Assembly (NCBI GenBank): GCA_035764005.1
Contig: DASTZZ010000069.1
Span: forward strand, 124,001-188,000
DNA from: Terriglobales bacterium
GTDB taxonomy: Bacteria; Acidobacteriota; Terriglobia; Terriglobales; Acidobacteriaceae
Reading direction: 5' to 3'
Length of the DNA: 64,000 bases
The position numbers were made by a program, and so were the translations under genes. How positions within the stretch are numbered: position 1 is the first letter of the stretch; each line of letters opens with the position of its first letter. Shown piece after piece: positions 43,809 to 52,966 of this stretch. The notes beneath the pieces were generated by a model. It did no database searches. It worked only from the letters and a program-made list of their open reading frames with translations, and was not told where the DNA came from.

Positions 43809-45200
43809 CTACTGTTGCCATCCTCCGCCTAACGCTCCGTACAGCTGCACCAGCGACAACCGCTCATTAAGCTGCGTCTGGGCCAAGGTCAGCTGTGCAG
43901 CGAAGTAACGAGAGTCACTGTCGAGGACCTCGAGATAGCTGGTCACGCCTCCTGAGTAACGGGACTGGGAAAGAGCGGTCGCATCTTTCGCGGACAGAGT
44001 AAGTAATTCCTGCTGTGCCCGAAACTCCTGATCTTTTTTGTAGCCGACGAGTGCGTCAGATACTTCCCGGAATGCCTCTTGGATTGCCTGCTGATAAATA
44101 AGGAGGAGTTCTTCTTTTTGTGCTTCAGCCAGTCTCACTCCGGATCGGAGTCTGCCGCCTTCGAAGATCGGTTGCAGTAGCTGTCCCCCAAAACTCCATG
44201 TTCCTGCGGGACCGGAAAAAAGACTCGTCAGGGATGAACTTTGATATCCAGCCGTTGCCGTCAAAGTGATCTGCGGGAAGTACGCTGCCTTTGCTACTCC
44301 AATACGCGCATTGGCCGCGACCAACGATTGCTCTGCCGCCTGGATATCTGCTCGTCGTTCGAGCAGCGAGGAAGGAAGCCCGGCCGGAACGGTTGGGGGA
44401 AAAGTGTTTTCAAGTAGCGTCTTGCCACGGGGTATAGCCTGCGGGTTCTTGCCGATCAGGATGCTGATGAAATTCTCCTGCTGCTCGATTCGTCGCTCCA
44501 AATCAGGAATCGTGCCGGCAGCTTCATAAACCAGCTGCTCCGATTGCCGGACGTCGAGCATGGATGTGACTCCACCCGATGCGCGAATCTTTACCAGGCG
44601 AAGAGAATCCTGGCGGGACGCGAGCGCGTGCTGCGAGATCTCCATCTCGAGGTCCAGTTCACGCAATTGGAAATACGCAGAGGCCACGTTGCGCACGAGA
44701 CTGGTGATGATTGCTCGCTTCCCCCAGTCCGTAGCCAGCAGTTGGGCCCGCGCCGCTTCGGTCGCCCTGCGGTACTTTCCCCAAAAATCCAACTCCCAAA
44801 TCATCGAGAGATTCACGCTGTTAGCGTTGGTTTCGAACGGCGGAAAAGTTTTGGTTCTTGGGAATCGATCATTCGTAGCTGCGGCCCCACCCGTGATCGT
44901 TGGAAACTGGTCGGCGCGCGTTATGCCCAGTACAGCCTGCGCCTGAAGTACGCGGGCGGCAGCGATGCGAACGTCATAATTGTCATTGATCGCTGTGCGA
45001 ATCAGATTTTGCAATTGCTCGTCCTGAAACAGCGTCCACCACTTCTCGTCGGCAAGGGATGCAGTGCTGGTCTTGTCCGCATCGGCCGCGAGACCCCGGT
45101 AGGCATCTGGAACCGCAACCTGCGGTCGCTTGTAATTGGGCCCTACCGCGCAGCCAACAAGGAAGACCGTAAGCAGGAGCCAACTCGTCCTGACCGTCAT
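43809..45200 (-). CDS. NodT-family outer-membrane efflux lipoprotein (TolC-like)
   Basis: A 463-aa lipoprotein (lipobox LVGCAVGPNYKRP, the standard NodT opening) with two outer-membrane efflux protein repeats. Characteristic pieces are WWTLFQDEQLQNLI, RADIQAAEQSLVAANARIGVAKAAYFPQI, and SYLEVLDSDSRYFAAQLTLAQTQLNERLSLVQLYGALGGGW. It forms the exit duct of the tripartite RND pump. Start 45200 has GAGGAGG 5 bases upstream. It is third in the operon, 17 bases after the RND gene. Confidence 0.94.
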   Translation of the reverse strand: MTVRTSWLLLTVFLVGCAVGPNYKRPQVAVPDAYRGLAADADKTSTASLADEKWWTLFQDEQLQNLIRTAINDNYDVRIAAARVLQAQAVLGITRADQFPTITGGAAATNDRFPRTKTFPPFETNANSVNLSMIWELDFWGKYRRATEAARAQLLATDWGKRAIITSLVRNVASAYFQLRELDLEMEISQHALASRQDSLRLVKIRASGGVTSMLDVRQSEQLVYEAAGTIPDLERRIEQQENFISILIGKNPQAIPRGKTLLENTFPPTVPAGLPSSLLERRADIQAAEQSLVAANARIGVAKAAYFPQITLTATAGYQSSSLTSLFSGPAGTWSFGGQLLQPIFEGGRLRSGVRLAEAQKEELLLIYQQAIQEAFREVSDALVGYKKDQEFRAQQELLTLSAKDATALSQSRYSGGVTSYLEVLDSDSRYFAAQLTLAQTQLNERLSLVQLYGALGGGWQQ

Positions 45201-45217
45201 TGAGCACCTCCTCATTT

Positions 45218-48200
45218 CTAGGCCGCCGCTGCTTTCACTTCAGGTGAAGGTGTGGGCTCTTTCTTCTTGCGATGAGCGAGTCGCTCGACGAAGTCGAAGC
45301 TGACAGGAATCAGAAAAATTCCCAGTATTGATGCCGCGAGCATGCCCCCGATCACGCAAGTGCCCAGAACTTGTCGGGAAATTGCTCCTGCTCCAGCGGC
45401 TTTCCATAACGGCACGCAGCCAAGAATGAAAGCAAAAGATGTCATCAGAATTGGCCTCAGGCGCAGCTTCGCTCCGATGAGTGCTGCCTCTTCAGGCGAC
45501 TTTCCTTTGTCGAATTCGATTTTGGCGAACTCCACAATGAGAATCGCATTCTTCGCCGCCAGCCCAATCAGCATGACCAGCCCGATCTGCGCGTACACGT
45601 TGTTTTCGAGCGTGCGTCCCCAGAGTGTGATAAAGGCTCCAAACACCGCGATAGGCGTTCCCAAAAGGACACTAAACGGCAAGGACCAGCTCTCGTACTG
45701 CGCGGCCATGATCAGAAACACAACGAAGAACGCCATTCCGAAAATCGCAGAAGCCGATACTCCCTCCGCGGCCTTCTTCTCCTGATAGGACATGCCCATG
45801 TAATCGAAGCCCATCTCGCTTGGCATCGACTTGTGGAATACATCTTCCAGCGCTGCCATAGCCTGCCCTGAGCTGTACCCTGACGCTGCTGCCGCGTTGA
45901 TCTGTACGCAATTGAACAGGTTGTAGCGCATCATGAACTCAGGACCGCTGCGCTGGTAAGTGCTGGTCAACGTGCTTAATGGAACCATCCCACCTGTTGC
46001 ATTTCTCACATAAAACTTGCCGACATTTTCGGCCCGGGAGCGGAAATCACCATCGGCCTGGACATAGACTTGCCACTGCAAGCCAAAACGGTTGAAGTAG
46101 TTGATAAGCGCGCCACCCATAAAAGTCTGAATGGTTTCGTAGAGACTGCTCAGTTGAACCTGCTCGGTCATAGCCTTCGCGTTGTCGACCTTTACTCCAA
46201 CCTGAGGAACACCAAACAACGCTGTGGTCATGACTCCCGCCAACTCGGGACGCTTGCGCGCTTCCGCGACGAAGAGCTTCGCATTCCTGGCAAGGAAATC
46301 CGGACCACTGCCCGACCGGTCTTCCAGGATGAAAGTTGCCCCGCCCGAAGTTCCTACGCCGGGAATTGCAGGTGGCGGAAACGAGAAGGCAACTCCTGAT
46401 GAAACTTTGGAGAGAGCCTGTTGCAAATGGGCTTTAATGCCGGTGTAACTCGTTTCCGGAGTCTTGCGTTCTTCCCAGGGCTTCAGAGAGACAAAGAAAA
46501 AGGAACTGTATGTAGCGTTCACTCCGCTCAGCATGCTGTATCCCATAACGGAACTTACATACTGCACGCCGCGCGTCTCCATCAGAGCTTTCTCGACTTC
46601 CTTCGCAGCCTCAGACGAGCGCTGGAGCGAAGACGCATCCGGCAGTTGTAGACCAGCGTAGATGTATCCCTGATCTTCATCAGGCAAGAAACCGTGCGGC
46701 AGACGCTTACCGAAGAAACCGGTAGCAACCGTGATTATGGCCAGGAGCAAGAAGGCGAATCCGGCCTTACGGATCAGGTGCCCGCACCAACTCACATATC
46801 CATCAGTAGTGCGTCCGAAGATGCGATTGAACCAGCGGAAGAATGCGCCTATGGGGCCCCACGCTTCCTTTCGTGGACGAAGCAGCATCGCAGACAAAGC
46901 AGGGCTGAGCGTTAGCGCATTGAACGCCGAGAAGCATACAGAAACCGCAATTGTTACTGCGAACTGCTTGTAGAGCTGGCCGGTGATGCCAGGGACAAAA
47001 GCTGTGGGAATAAAGACGGCGGAGAGAATCAAGGCGATGGCGATCACCGGTCCGGAGACTTCCTCCATCGCTTTCACGGTAGCGTCGCGTGGCGACATCC
47101 CATGCTCAATGTTGTGTTCAACGGCTTCCACAACAACAATCGCATCATCGACAACCAGTCCAATCGCCAGAACCAATCCGAATAGAGATAGAGTGTTGAT
47201 CGAGAATCCCAGCAATGGAAAGACTGCGAAGGTTCCAATCAGGGAAACAGGAACCGCAAGCAGAGGAATGAGTGTGGCCCTGAGGCCTTGGAGGAAGATG
47301 TAAACAACGATAATGACGAGCACTAAGGCTTCTATTAAGGTCTTGTAGATCTCATGGATTCCCTCGCTCACCGCGAGTGTCGTATCGAGGGCGACGATGT
47401 AATCCAGTCCTTGTGGGAACCTGCTCTTCGATTCGTCCATCATCTTGAGGACGGCAGCTCGGGTCTGCAGCGCATTACTTCCTGGAGTCAGGTAAAGCGC
47501 TATGAGCGCCGCGGGCTGAGCCGGCTTACGCTCATCTGCAACTCCTAGCCGCGCTTGATAAGAGTAGTATTGGGATCCCAATTCGGTCCGTGCCACATCC
47601 TTCAACCGCAGGAGTGAGCCGTCAGGTTGCGCGCGCACGACAATCTCGCCAAACTCTTCCACCGTGGGAAGACGGCCGGGAGCCCGCACGTTGTAGGTGA
47701 ATTGCTGACCGGAGGGAACGGGTTCTCCGCCTATCTGCCCCGCCGGATTGACTTTGTTTTGCGCCTTCACAGCATTGGTGATATCGGAAACGGTAACCCC
47801 AAGTCTTGCCAGCCGGTCGGGATTCACCCAAATGCGCATTGCGTAGGGCCCGGCGCCGAAAATCTGAACCTGCGAAACACCTGGAATGCGCGTTAGCGCA
47901 TACTGCAGGTTGATCGTCGCGTAGTTTGCGAGAAAAATGTTGTCGTACACACCACCGGGCGAGTAGAGGTCGAGCAGCATGAAAGGCGCCGTGGTACCGG
48001 GCTGTACGATCACTCCCTGCTGGACGACCTCACTGGGAAGTTGAGAGTTGGCCTGGCCAGTCCGCATCTGCGCGAGAATTTGATCAGTGTTGACGTCGGT
48101 TCCCAGTTTGAAATCGATGTATAAGCTGCTCCCACCTCCCGAACTGGCACTAAGTGAATACATGTAGTTCATGCCACTTACGCCCGACATCTGTTGTTCA

Positions 48201-48394
48201 ATGGGCGTCGCGACGGACTCCGCAATCGTTTGCGCGTCAGCGCCCGGGTAGGTCGCTTTCACCTGGATCATTGGATCGGCGATGTTAGGAAACTGTGCCG
48301 TCGGCAAGCCGAGCATTGCGATGAGGCCCATGAGGGTCATCAGGATGGCGATAACGATGGCAACGATAGGACGCCTGATGAAGAACTTAGCCAT
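45218..48394 (-). CDS. RND-family (HAE1/AcrB-type) efflux transporter
   Basis: A 1058-aa inner-membrane proton-driven exporter of the hydrophobe/amphiphile class. The start MAKFFIRRPIVAIVIAILM, twelve helices, two large periplasmic loops, and the proton-relay pair in GLVVDDAIVVVEAVEHNIEHG are all present, as is LAAKNAILIVEFAK in TM10. Length is normal for AcrB/MexB. It starts 2 bases after the fusion protein gene. No TetR/MarR regulator lies beside the operon. Confidence 0.96.
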   Translation of the reverse strand: MAKFFIRRPIVAIVIAILMTLMGLIAMLGLPTAQFPNIADPMIQVKATYPGADAQTIAESVATPIEQQMSGVSGMNYMYSLSASSGGGSSLYIDFKLGTDVNTDQILAQMRTGQANSQLPSEVVQQGVIVQPGTTAPFMLLDLYSPGGVYDNIFLANYATINLQYALTRIPGVSQVQIFGAGPYAMRIWVNPDRLARLGVTVSDITNAVKAQNKVNPAGQIGGEPVPSGQQFTYNVRAPGRLPTVEEFGEIVVRAQPDGSLLRLKDVARTELGSQYYSYQARLGVADERKPAQPAALIALYLTPGSNALQTRAAVLKMMDESKSRFPQGLDYIVALDTTLAVSEGIHEIYKTLIEALVLVIIVVYIFLQGLRATLIPLLAVPVSLIGTFAVFPLLGFSINTLSLFGLVLAIGLVVDDAIVVVEAVEHNIEHGMSPRDATVKAMEEVSGPVIAIALILSAVFIPTAFVPGITGQLYKQFAVTIAVSVCFSAFNALTLSPALSAMLLRPRKEAWGPIGAFFRWFNRIFGRTTDGYVSWCGHLIRKAGFAFLLLAIITVATGFFGKRLPHGFLPDEDQGYIYAGLQLPDASSLQRSSEAAKEVEKALMETRGVQYVSSVMGYSMLSGVNATYSSFFFVSLKPWEERKTPETSYTGIKAHLQQALSKVSSGVAFSFPPPAIPGVGTSGGATFILEDRSGSGPDFLARNAKLFVAEARKRPELAGVMTTALFGVPQVGVKVDNAKAMTEQVQLSSLYETIQTFMGGALINYFNRFGLQWQVYVQADGDFRSRAENVGKFYVRNATGGMVPLSTLTSTYQRSGPEFMMRYNLFNCVQINAAAASGYSSGQAMAALEDVFHKSMPSEMGFDYMGMSYQEKKAAEGVSASAIFGMAFFVVFLIMAAQYESWSLPFSVLLGTPIAVFGAFITLWGRTLENNVYAQIGLVMLIGLAAKNAILIVEFAKIEFDKGKSPEEAALIGAKLRLRPILMTSFAFILGCVPLWKAAGAGAISRQVLGTCVIGGMLAASILGIFLIPVSFDFVERLAHRKKKEPTPSPEVKAAAA

Positions 48395-48396
48395 GG

Positions 48397-49602
48397 TCAG
48401 TTGCCTTGGGCCGAGGGGGCCGCATATTGCTTCGGATTGACAGGAACGCCATCCTTTACCTGCTCACGCGGCGCTTGCGCTGCGAGCGTCTGGATCTTCT
48501 GAATTCCTTCCACCACGACCCGTTCGCCGGCCTGCAATCCTTGCGTCACAATCCAGCTTGTCTCGACGCGGTCGCCCATTTTCACTGGCCGGATCGTCGC
48601 TTTATTGTCGGTGCCGACGACGATTACCTGATACTGCGATTGAACTTCGATGACAGCAGCTTGCGGAATTAACAGGGCGTCCCTGGCCGTGCTGGTTTGC
48701 ACGCGAACCCTTCCAAACCCGCCCGGCCGGAGGATAGCGTCCTTATTTGGGAATGCCGCAGCCAACTGGATGGTGCCTGTTCCGCCTGTAATCTCGCGGT
48801 TTACGAAAATAACCTTTCCTTTGAACGGATAAGGAACATCGTTGGCCTGTAGAAATTCGACAGAAACCGGAGTTTGAACCTTTCCCTTGGTGAGAACTCT
48901 TGAGATTTGCGGCGCAAAATCGAGATACAGGCTTTCACTGATGTTGAAGTAAGCCCAGATCGGATCAATCTGGGAAACCGTGACCATCTTCGTCGACGTG
49001 CCTACCAGGTCGCCAACCTGCGAGTTCGCTATTCCGGCTATGCCGTCGACTGGCGAGTAAACCTTCGTCCATCCCAGATTTAACTCAGCCTGCTCTTGTA
49101 AGGCCTTAACCGCGGCGAGTTGTGCCTTGGCAGAATTCACATTCGCGATGTCGTCATCCAGCTGTTTTTGCGGAATCGCAGATTGTGCTGCAAGCGGCGT
49201 ATCGCGCTGCACATCGTTATTCGCCCTCGACAGCGCAGATGCGGCTCTCTCTACGTCCGCCTTGGCCTGATCCAGAGCCGCCTGGAACGGGCGTGGATCA
49301 ACCTGGAACAGCAACTGTCCTTTCCTGACTATGGAGCCGTTCACATAATCCTGGCTGAGAAGATAGCCTTGCACTTTCGGTGTGATGTCGGAATTTACAG
49401 GACCGTTCAGTTGGGCTACCCACTCGCCATAGACGGGTACATCCCGCTGTTCCACCGGCGCTACTTCAACATCTGGCGGGGGCGGCGGACCTGCGGCCTG
49501 CTTTTCACCGCAGCCTGCAAGCAAGGTCACCAGAACAACCAAGGCGACCCTGGGATTTACTCGAGACTGCGTGATGGACAAGAATCTCGGGACAAACGGC
49601 AT
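48397..49602 (-). CDS. periplasmic membrane-fusion protein of the RND pump (AcrA-like)
   Basis: A 401-aa lipoprotein (lipobox LLAGCGEK) with the MFP plan: lipoyl half-motif, alpha-hairpin (QAALDQAKADVERAASALSRANNDVQRDTPL...), second lipoyl half (GWTKVYSPVDGIAGIANSQVGDLV), beta-barrel and membrane-proximal domain (MGDRVETSWIVTQGLQAGERVVVEG). First gene of the five-gene operon acrA-acrB-tolC-membrane protein-channel. The upstream 150 bases show no copy of the recurrent dyad, so this operon is probably outside that regulon. Confidence 0.94.
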   Translation of the reverse strand: MPFVPRFLSITQSRVNPRVALVVLVTLLAGCGEKQAAGPPPPPDVEVAPVEQRDVPVYGEWVAQLNGPVNSDITPKVQGYLLSQDYVNGSIVRKGQLLFQVDPRPFQAALDQAKADVERAASALSRANNDVQRDTPLAAQSAIPQKQLDDDIANVNSAKAQLAAVKALQEQAELNLGWTKVYSPVDGIAGIANSQVGDLVGTSTKMVTVSQIDPIWAYFNISESLYLDFAPQISRVLTKGKVQTPVSVEFLQANDVPYPFKGKVIFVNREITGGTGTIQLAAAFPNKDAILRPGGFGRVRVQTSTARDALLIPQAAVIEVQSQYQVIVVGTDNKATIRPVKMGDRVETSWIVTQGLQAGERVVVEGIQKIQTLAAQAPREQVKDGVPVNPKQYAAPSAQGN

Positions 49603-49818
49603 CAGAGTCTCCTCTGTTTTTTCTTAGTTCAAGAAAAGATTCTCTAGAGCAAGCAGGTGGAAAGTAACTAGTAAATGTTTCAGTTTTCCCAAATCGACAG
49701 GTCGAAATGCGGTAACTCCCGCCAACGCCTGTTGAAGTCCGAGCGCCCTAGCTGAGCCACTCGACATTTATGACTGGAATCGAGGGAGGGCTGAGAAGTT
49801 TTGGGCTAGAAGAAAAAG

Positions 49819-49856
49819 GGGTTCGGCATGTGTATTCGAGGCAGATTGCCGAACCC
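49819..49856 (-). terminator. rho-independent terminator after the LPXTG gene
   Basis: Perfect 10-bp stem GGGTTCGGCA (49819-49828) / TGCCGAACCC (49847-49856). Read on the minus strand it is followed by CTTTTTCTTC, so it ends the sortase-substrate operon. Confidence 0.85.
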
Positions 49857-49883
49857 AAGTTAGAGGAGAGGAGAGGTCAATCG

Positions 49884-50657
49884 TTAATGTCGTGTGAATC
49901 GCACGAGCAGCGATGCTCCCGAGAACAACAATCCGAGCAAGCCGATCAGGGATACTGGACTGCCGGTCTTGGGAAGTTCAGTGGGAGTTTCGGCCGGGCT
50001 CGGCGCTGCCGCCGGCGCCGGTACAGGCGTAGCGCGAGCAATCAGCACTGGCATATCAGATGGGAGCGGTGGCAGAGGCGGCGGCGAAGATCCCGTGATT
50101 TGCCGCTCGTGTTCCACAACAGTCTCCGGAGCTTCAACAACTTTCGTTGCTGAAACAGTCATTCCTTTTTTAAGATGCCAGACGTCTGTCTCTTGCCCGT
50201 CAATCTTGAACTTCTGACCATCTGGAACTGTGAAAGACTGATTTTGTCCGTTTTCAAGAGTCAGGATCACGGTCTTTGGCGGAGCCACGTGCCAAACCTT
50301 GCCGGTTACAGTTTGCACGGTAGTCACCGTCCGCGGTGTGGTAGTGGTGGTGATTGTGCGTTCGAGTTTCATTCCGGGCTTCAAGTCGTGCACACCGATT
50401 TCCTGGCCGTCGACCGTCGCTCTGGCGCTATCTGGAACATGAGCGTGGCGAACACTGCCGTCTTCCATCTTCACCCAGATATCATTGCCAGAGACGCGCT
50501 CGACGATCCCACGATCCACCTTGACTTCCTTGGTCGGTGTCGCGTCAGTGGTATTTGTTGTTGTTTTCACTTGTGCCGTCGCGGCGGTCGTCAGCGCCAC
50601 AAAAGCAGCGGCTGCTACGGCCGGGCGGCTCAGCAATAATCTCCAAAGCAATTTCAT
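49884..50657 (-). CDS. exported protein with LPXTG-type sorting signal
   Basis: A 257-aa protein with an N-terminal signal peptide (ending TTAATAQ) and a C-terminal cell-wall sorting signal: LPKTG about 30 residues from the end, a hydrophobic helix (VSLIGLLGLLFSGASLLV), and a basic tail (RFTRH). The mature part has two similar beta units of about 55 residues (GIVERVSGNDIWVKMEDG... and GKVWHVAPPKTVILTLENG...), then a Pro-rich spacer. It is the evident substrate of the sortase gene 10 bases upstream. In a Gram-negative cell the anchor target is unknown. Confidence 0.88.
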   Translation of the reverse strand: MKLLWRLLLSRPAVAAAAFVALTTAATAQVKTTTNTTDATPTKEVKVDRGIVERVSGNDIWVKMEDGSVRHAHVPDSARATVDGQEIGVHDLKPGMKLERTITTTTTPRTVTTVQTVTGKVWHVAPPKTVILTLENGQNQSFTVPDGQKFKIDGQETDVWHLKKGMTVSATKVVEAPETVVEHERQITGSSPPPLPPLPSDMPVLIARATPVPAPAAAPSPAETPTELPKTGSPVSLIGLLGLLFSGASLLVRFTRH

Positions 50658-50667
50658 TGTTTATCTC

Positions 50668-51345
50668 CTAATTGTTCTCATCCTTAGCGGTGGTGTGATC
50701 AGCTACAACCCGAGCAGTGGCGGCCGGCGCAGTTTGGGTGAGTGCTGCGTGCACGATGAATCGATTTGGCGCGCTCCCAACGAAATAAAATGGATAGCAA
50801 GTGACCAGGGTTATGGCGGGTTTGGCTCGCGGGCGAAGAACGGCTGCATCTTTAGGTTCAACGATTTCAATCTCATCGACTGAGTAGCTCGCGTAGCTTC
50901 CAGCACTTTCCAGTTCAAGGACATCACCCACCGAGATATCTTTGAGTCCTCGAAAGAATCCGTCGCGATGTCCCGCGATACCGATGTTTCCAGACTCAAG
51001 AGGCCGCGCCGTTCCGGGAATCCAACCAACTCCGCGGTTCAGGGTCACGTCATCTGTCCCCTCAAGCACTGGAACCTCCAATCCAATCTTGGGAATTCGC
51101 AAAACAGCTAATGGTCGTCGGGAATCCACGAGCAGGGCCTGTTGGTATTCCTCGATTCGCTTTGGCGACCACAGGCTGAAATCGACTCTGGCGTTTCCGG
51201 CTTTGCCTTCCTGCTTTTGTTGTTGAAAAGCTCGCAGTTCGGCTCGCGAGTGGATAAGGCTATCGACACGAATCCCTACGTAGGCCGCTATGAAGACGAC
51301 GCCCACAATCAGCAGAACGCGGTCCAGCCAGAAGAGCGATTTCAT
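50668..51345 (-). CDS. class D-like sortase
   Basis: A 225-aa membrane-anchored transpeptidase (N-terminal helix FWLDRVLLIVGVVFIAAYVGI). Catalytic residues are clear: His about 126 (GIAGHRDGFF), Cys about 183 (ITLVTCYPF) and Arg about 195 (APNRFIVHA). The YP after Cys and the short length fit class D. ATG 51345 is chosen over a longer frame from 51402 because the predicted -10 box (51355-51360) lies between; transcription would start within a few bases of the ATG, and no binding site is visible, so the mRNA may be leaderless. Confidence 0.9.
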   Translation of the reverse strand: MKSLFWLDRVLLIVGVVFIAAYVGIRVDSLIHSRAELRAFQQQKQEGKAGNARVDFSLWSPKRIEEYQQALLVDSRRPLAVLRIPKIGLEVPVLEGTDDVTLNRGVGWIPGTARPLESGNIGIAGHRDGFFRGLKDISVGDVLELESAGSYASYSVDEIEIVEPKDAAVLRPRAKPAITLVTCYPFYFVGSAPNRFIVHAALTQTAPAATARVVADHTTAKDENN

Positions 51346-51382
51346 CCCAAACGCAATGTAGAAAAATAGGAATGAGAGTTGA

Positions 51383-51399
51383 ACTGTTAAAGGTGACAG
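51383..51399 (-). promoter_or_regulatory. dyad operator and promoter of the sortase/LPXTG operon
   Basis: Minus strand CTGTCA-CCTT-TAACAGT, with TACATT (51355-51360) exactly 29 bases after the right half begins. Confidence 0.6.
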
Positions 51400-51641
51400 C
51401 AACAGCGCGGTTTCTGAGTGTCCTCAGTTAAAAGCGGAACGAACCAGATGGCTCACCGCAATTTCCAGATTGGAATCAAGGCCGACAATGGCGCGTCGCA
51501 GGTGGGATATCCACCTGTCAATTTCGATCATCCAAACCTGAGCAGTCGAAATTGTCACGCTGCCAGAAGACGCGGTTTGTGTTGCTACTGAAACTCTGGT
51601 AACGTATAGACGCCGCTGAGATTATCGACGCTGGAGCGCCT

Positions 51642-52685
51642 ATGATCGAAGCTGGCCCCTGCCTTTGGAGAATTCTCAAGACTTGGCTGTATGTTTTGTC
51701 AGCCTTCCTCACTGTGCTGATCCTCGGCTGTGTTGCTTACGGACAGATGGAAGACCCGGTCCACATCGTGCCAAGAGCCGATACCCATCCTCACGCCGCA
51801 GCCGACGCGACCGGACCACTGGACGTCGGCCTTCGCCCCGAACACCGATCAGGCCGCCTTCGTGTGGATGTTGATCTTGTCCTGGTTCCTGTAATTGTCA
51901 CTGACACCTTCAACCGGCCAGTCACCGGTCTGAGCAAGGACAGCTTCGAGCTCCTTGACGATGGCCAAAAACAGAATATTCACTTCTTCTCATTGGAAGA
52001 TGGTCCTGTGTCTGTCGCCCTGGTCTTGGACATCAGCAACAGCATGGTCAACAGGGTGGCCGTTGAGCGAGAAGCGCTGGCGAAATTCTTCCAAAACGCG
52101 AATCCCGACGATGAATATTTCGCTATTGGCGTCTCCACTAGTCCGGTACTGCTCGCCGACTCCACACAGTCGATTGGAGATATCCAAGCTCAGCTCACGC
52201 TACTGCAGCCTTCCGGGTATACGGCTTTGCTCGATTCCATTTATTTCGCTTTGAACAAACTGCACTCCGCTCGCTATCCGCGAAAGGTCATTTTGATCAT
52301 CTCCGACGGCGGCGAAAACGACAGCCGCTTCAAATTTCGGGAAATCAAGAGTCTGGCCGAAGAATCTGACGTCACCGTCTATGCCATTCGGCCGGTGGAC
52401 GCCATACCAATGTTCCGCACTATCGAAGAAAAATGGGGAAATCGACTCCTGTCAGGAATCACCGACGCCACGGGCGGACGCACTGTATCGCTGTCGTACA
52501 ACGACAACATTCCCGGCGCTGCCGCGGCGATCAGCGCTGAGCTCCGGAATCAATACGTGCTCGGATACCATCCAACTGAAAAGTCCAACGCTGGTAGGCC
52601 TCATAAAATCAAGGTCCGAATGACGAAGGAGCACGATTCCTCGGCCCTTCATCTGCAATACAGAAAACAATATTCGACGCGTTGA
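51642..52685 (+). CDS. VWFA-related acidobacterial exported protein
   Basis: A 347-aa protein with an N-terminal hydrophobic segment and then the acidobacterial VWFA-related domain: opening RVDVDLVLVPVIVTDTFNRPVTGLSKDSFELLDDGQKQNIHFF, MIDAS motif DISNSM (DxSxS), KVILIISDGGEND, and the end RNQYVLGYHPTEKSNAGRPHKIKVR. It probably binds divalent metal and a protein partner in the periplasm or at the surface. Such genes are numerous in Acidobacteria. The upstream region holds only a 3-base-spacer variant of the dyad. Confidence 0.88.
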   Translation: MIEAGPCLWRILKTWLYVLSAFLTVLILGCVAYGQMEDPVHIVPRADTHPHAAADATGPLDVGLRPEHRSGRLRVDVDLVLVPVIVTDTFNRPVTGLSKDSFELLDDGQKQNIHFFSLEDGPVSVALVLDISNSMVNRVAVEREALAKFFQNANPDDEYFAIGVSTSPVLLADSTQSIGDIQAQLTLLQPSGYTALLDSIYFALNKLHSARYPRKVILIISDGGENDSRFKFREIKSLAEESDVTVYAIRPVDAIPMFRTIEEKWGNRLLSGITDATGGRTVSLSYNDNIPGAAAAISAELRNQYVLGYHPTEKSNAGRPHKIKVRMTKEHDSSALHLQYRKQYSTR

Positions 52686-52822
52686 CTCTTCCGGCAGCTT
52701 CATATCACTGCTGTGAATGTCCCGATATGGAATCAGCCTGCTAAGGGAAAAGCCTTATCAGCAAAAGAGCGCGTCTTTAGTTTCGCCGTGTACCGAGCCA
52801 AACGATCCTTCTTTCTTTTCTT

Positions 52823-52839
52823 CTGTCATAAATGCCAGT
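52823..52839 (+). promoter_or_regulatory. dyad operator and promoter of the first NarL-type regulator
   Basis: CTGTCA-TAAA-TGCCAGT, a full match to the consensus, with TAGAAT (52863-52868) at offset 30. Predicted leader about 90 nt. Suggests autoregulation. Confidence 0.65.
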
Positions 52840-52966
52840 GCAGGTTTTTGCAGCGCCACTGTTAGAATCGCCCTGCCTTAATTAACAGACAATTCTTCGC
52901 TGTGACAGGCTGTTTCGTGTTACGCTTCCCAGCCTCCGGCCCGAATGCCTCTCGGAGATACATACG

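Noticed and set aside
51551-51567. Dyad copy before the VWFA gene (TTGTCA-CGC-TGCCAG)
   Set aside because: The spacer is 3 instead of 4 bases and no convincing -10 box lies at the expected distance, so it is not listed as a site.
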